A stretch of 12,649 bases of DNA, taken from positions 1 through 12,649 of the forward strand of contig CAMGCA010000024.1 in NCBI GenBank assembly GCA_946011705.1, given 5' to 3'. The position numbers and the translations under genes were made by a program. Positions 12,156 to 12,649 of the stretch are shown piece after piece. The number at the start of each line of letters is the position of its first letter. The stretch's first letter is position 1. This DNA is from an uncultured Clostridia bacterium. Its GTDB lineage: Bacteria > Bacillota > Clostridia > Oscillospirales > Oscillospiraceae. A model generated the notes under the pieces. That model did not search any database. It was not told the DNA's origin and saw only the letters and a program-made list of their open reading frames with translations.

Positions 12156-12649
12156 GTGAATTGGCGTAGGCAATTTTCCTGGATTTTTTCTGCAGCAGGC
12201 CTGCTGGCTCTGATTCTGGATGGTAAAACGGCTCTGTCCGGTGCGGCAGATGGAATCGAATTGTGTATAAAAACAATCATCCCGGCTCTGTTCCCTTTTT
12301 TCGTTCTATCGGCTTTGTTTCTTCGTCAGACAGTTCCCTTCCCACGGATGGAAACGGCGCTCTCTTCCCTGTTCGGTTTTCCCCAAAGGGCGGGCAGTCT
12401 GGTGCTGCCGTGCATTCTGGGCGGATACCCGGTTGGCGCCAAAAGTGTCTACCAAGCATACGCAAATGGTTTTCTGAGGAAAGGTACGGCAGAAAGAATG
12501 CTGGCCTTCTGCAACAACGCCGGTCCAGCGTTTGTATTTGGCGTGCTGGTGCAGATGTTCCCGAAACCGTGGATGCCTTGGGCGCTGTGGGGGATTCACC
12601 TTGCAGGCGCAAGGTTTGCCGCGTATTGCGTGCCCATAGCTGAGACACC
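12156..12649 (+). CDS. ylbJ: YlbJ-like sporulation integral membrane protein (N-terminal part, runs off right edge)
   Basis: An open frame continues past the right edge; 164 codons are visible. The protein has a membrane segment at about residues 8-22 and another at about 38-56 (IKTIIPALFPFFVLSALF). GGYPVGAK follows at 89-96 and CNNAGPAFVFG at 119-129. The combination of IPALFPF, GYPVGAK and CN-x-A-x-P is typical of YlbJ and related nucleoside-recognition (Gate) domain proteins. In Bacillus, YlbJ is made under sigma-E and is important for forming heat-resistant spores. The likely start is GTG 12156, with GAGGTGA 5 bases upstream. An in-frame ATG at 12108 would add 16 residues but has no ribosome site. 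It is the only plus-strand gene here and is divergent from yqfC, so the short gap may hold paired mother-cell promoters. Confidence 0.85.
   Translation, partial: MNWRRQFSWIFSAAGLLALILDGKTALSGAADGIELCIKTIIPALFPFFVLSALFLRQTVPFPRMETALSSLFGFPQRAGSLVLPCILGGYPVGAKSVYQAYANGFLRKGTAERMLAFCNNAGPAFVFGVLVQMFPKPWMPWALWGIHLAGARFAAYCVPIAET

Noticed and set aside
11995-12643. Minus- and plus-strand open frames over the right end (e.g. 11995-12276 and 12277-12648 minus, 12263-12643 plus)
   Set aside because: They overlap the ylbJ-like frame, whose membrane segments and GGYPVGAK and CNNAGPAF motifs identify the true reading frame.
1-12649. Mobile elements, CRISPR arrays, toxin-antitoxin or phage defence genes, tRNA or rRNA
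   Set aside because: I saw no transposase or integrase motifs, no regularly spaced direct repeats, no paired small genes of toxin type and no tRNA-like cloverleaf. The window is core chromosome.

Overview
The window reads as a housekeeping and sporulation stretch of an endospore-forming, anaerobic-type Firmicute of class Clostridia. The Oscillospiraceae are a reasonable guess from protein style and mid-range base composition, but that is inference. The evidence for a spore former is yqfC, yqfD and a ylbJ-like gene. Almost everything is on the minus strand, in tight runs with short gaps or overlaps. The only plus-strand gene is the ylbJ-like one, which runs off the right edge.

Layout from right to left, the direction of minus-strand transcription. 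Positions 12108-12649 hold the start of the ylbJ-like spore membrane gene, divergent from yqfC. Then come yqfC, yqfD, phoH, ybeY, era, a 47-codon yqzL-like gene, recO and mutS2 as one compact operon: two sporulation proteins, a PhoH ATPase, rRNA maturation (YbeY, Era), and DNA repair (RecO, MutS2). The pgpH, dgkA and cdd genes that sit inside the matching Bacillus cluster are absent. A 166-bp gap follows, with a weak hairpin, a cre-like (CcpA operator) site and a good sigma-A promoter. This promoter drives an HPr-family gene with His15 and Ser46 but without the usual Arg17-Pro18. A 13-bp hairpin separates it from uvrC, rsmD, coaD and a coiled-coil protein gene, and this second operon ends at a strong intrinsic terminator at 976-1012.

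The left end (1-935) is different. It holds a small four-segment membrane protein gene, then a 345-bp AT-rich non-coding stretch with a candidate promoter, a long inverted repeat and a possible leader peptide. Last is the first 50 codons of another membrane protein gene that runs off the left edge and may be spoIIM-like.

I found no RNA genes, insertion sequences, phage genes, CRISPR array or defence system. Nothing here is a clear new system. The most interesting feature is the HPr-like gene: its odd active site, its own promoter with a cre-like site upstream, and its place between mutS2 and uvrC.
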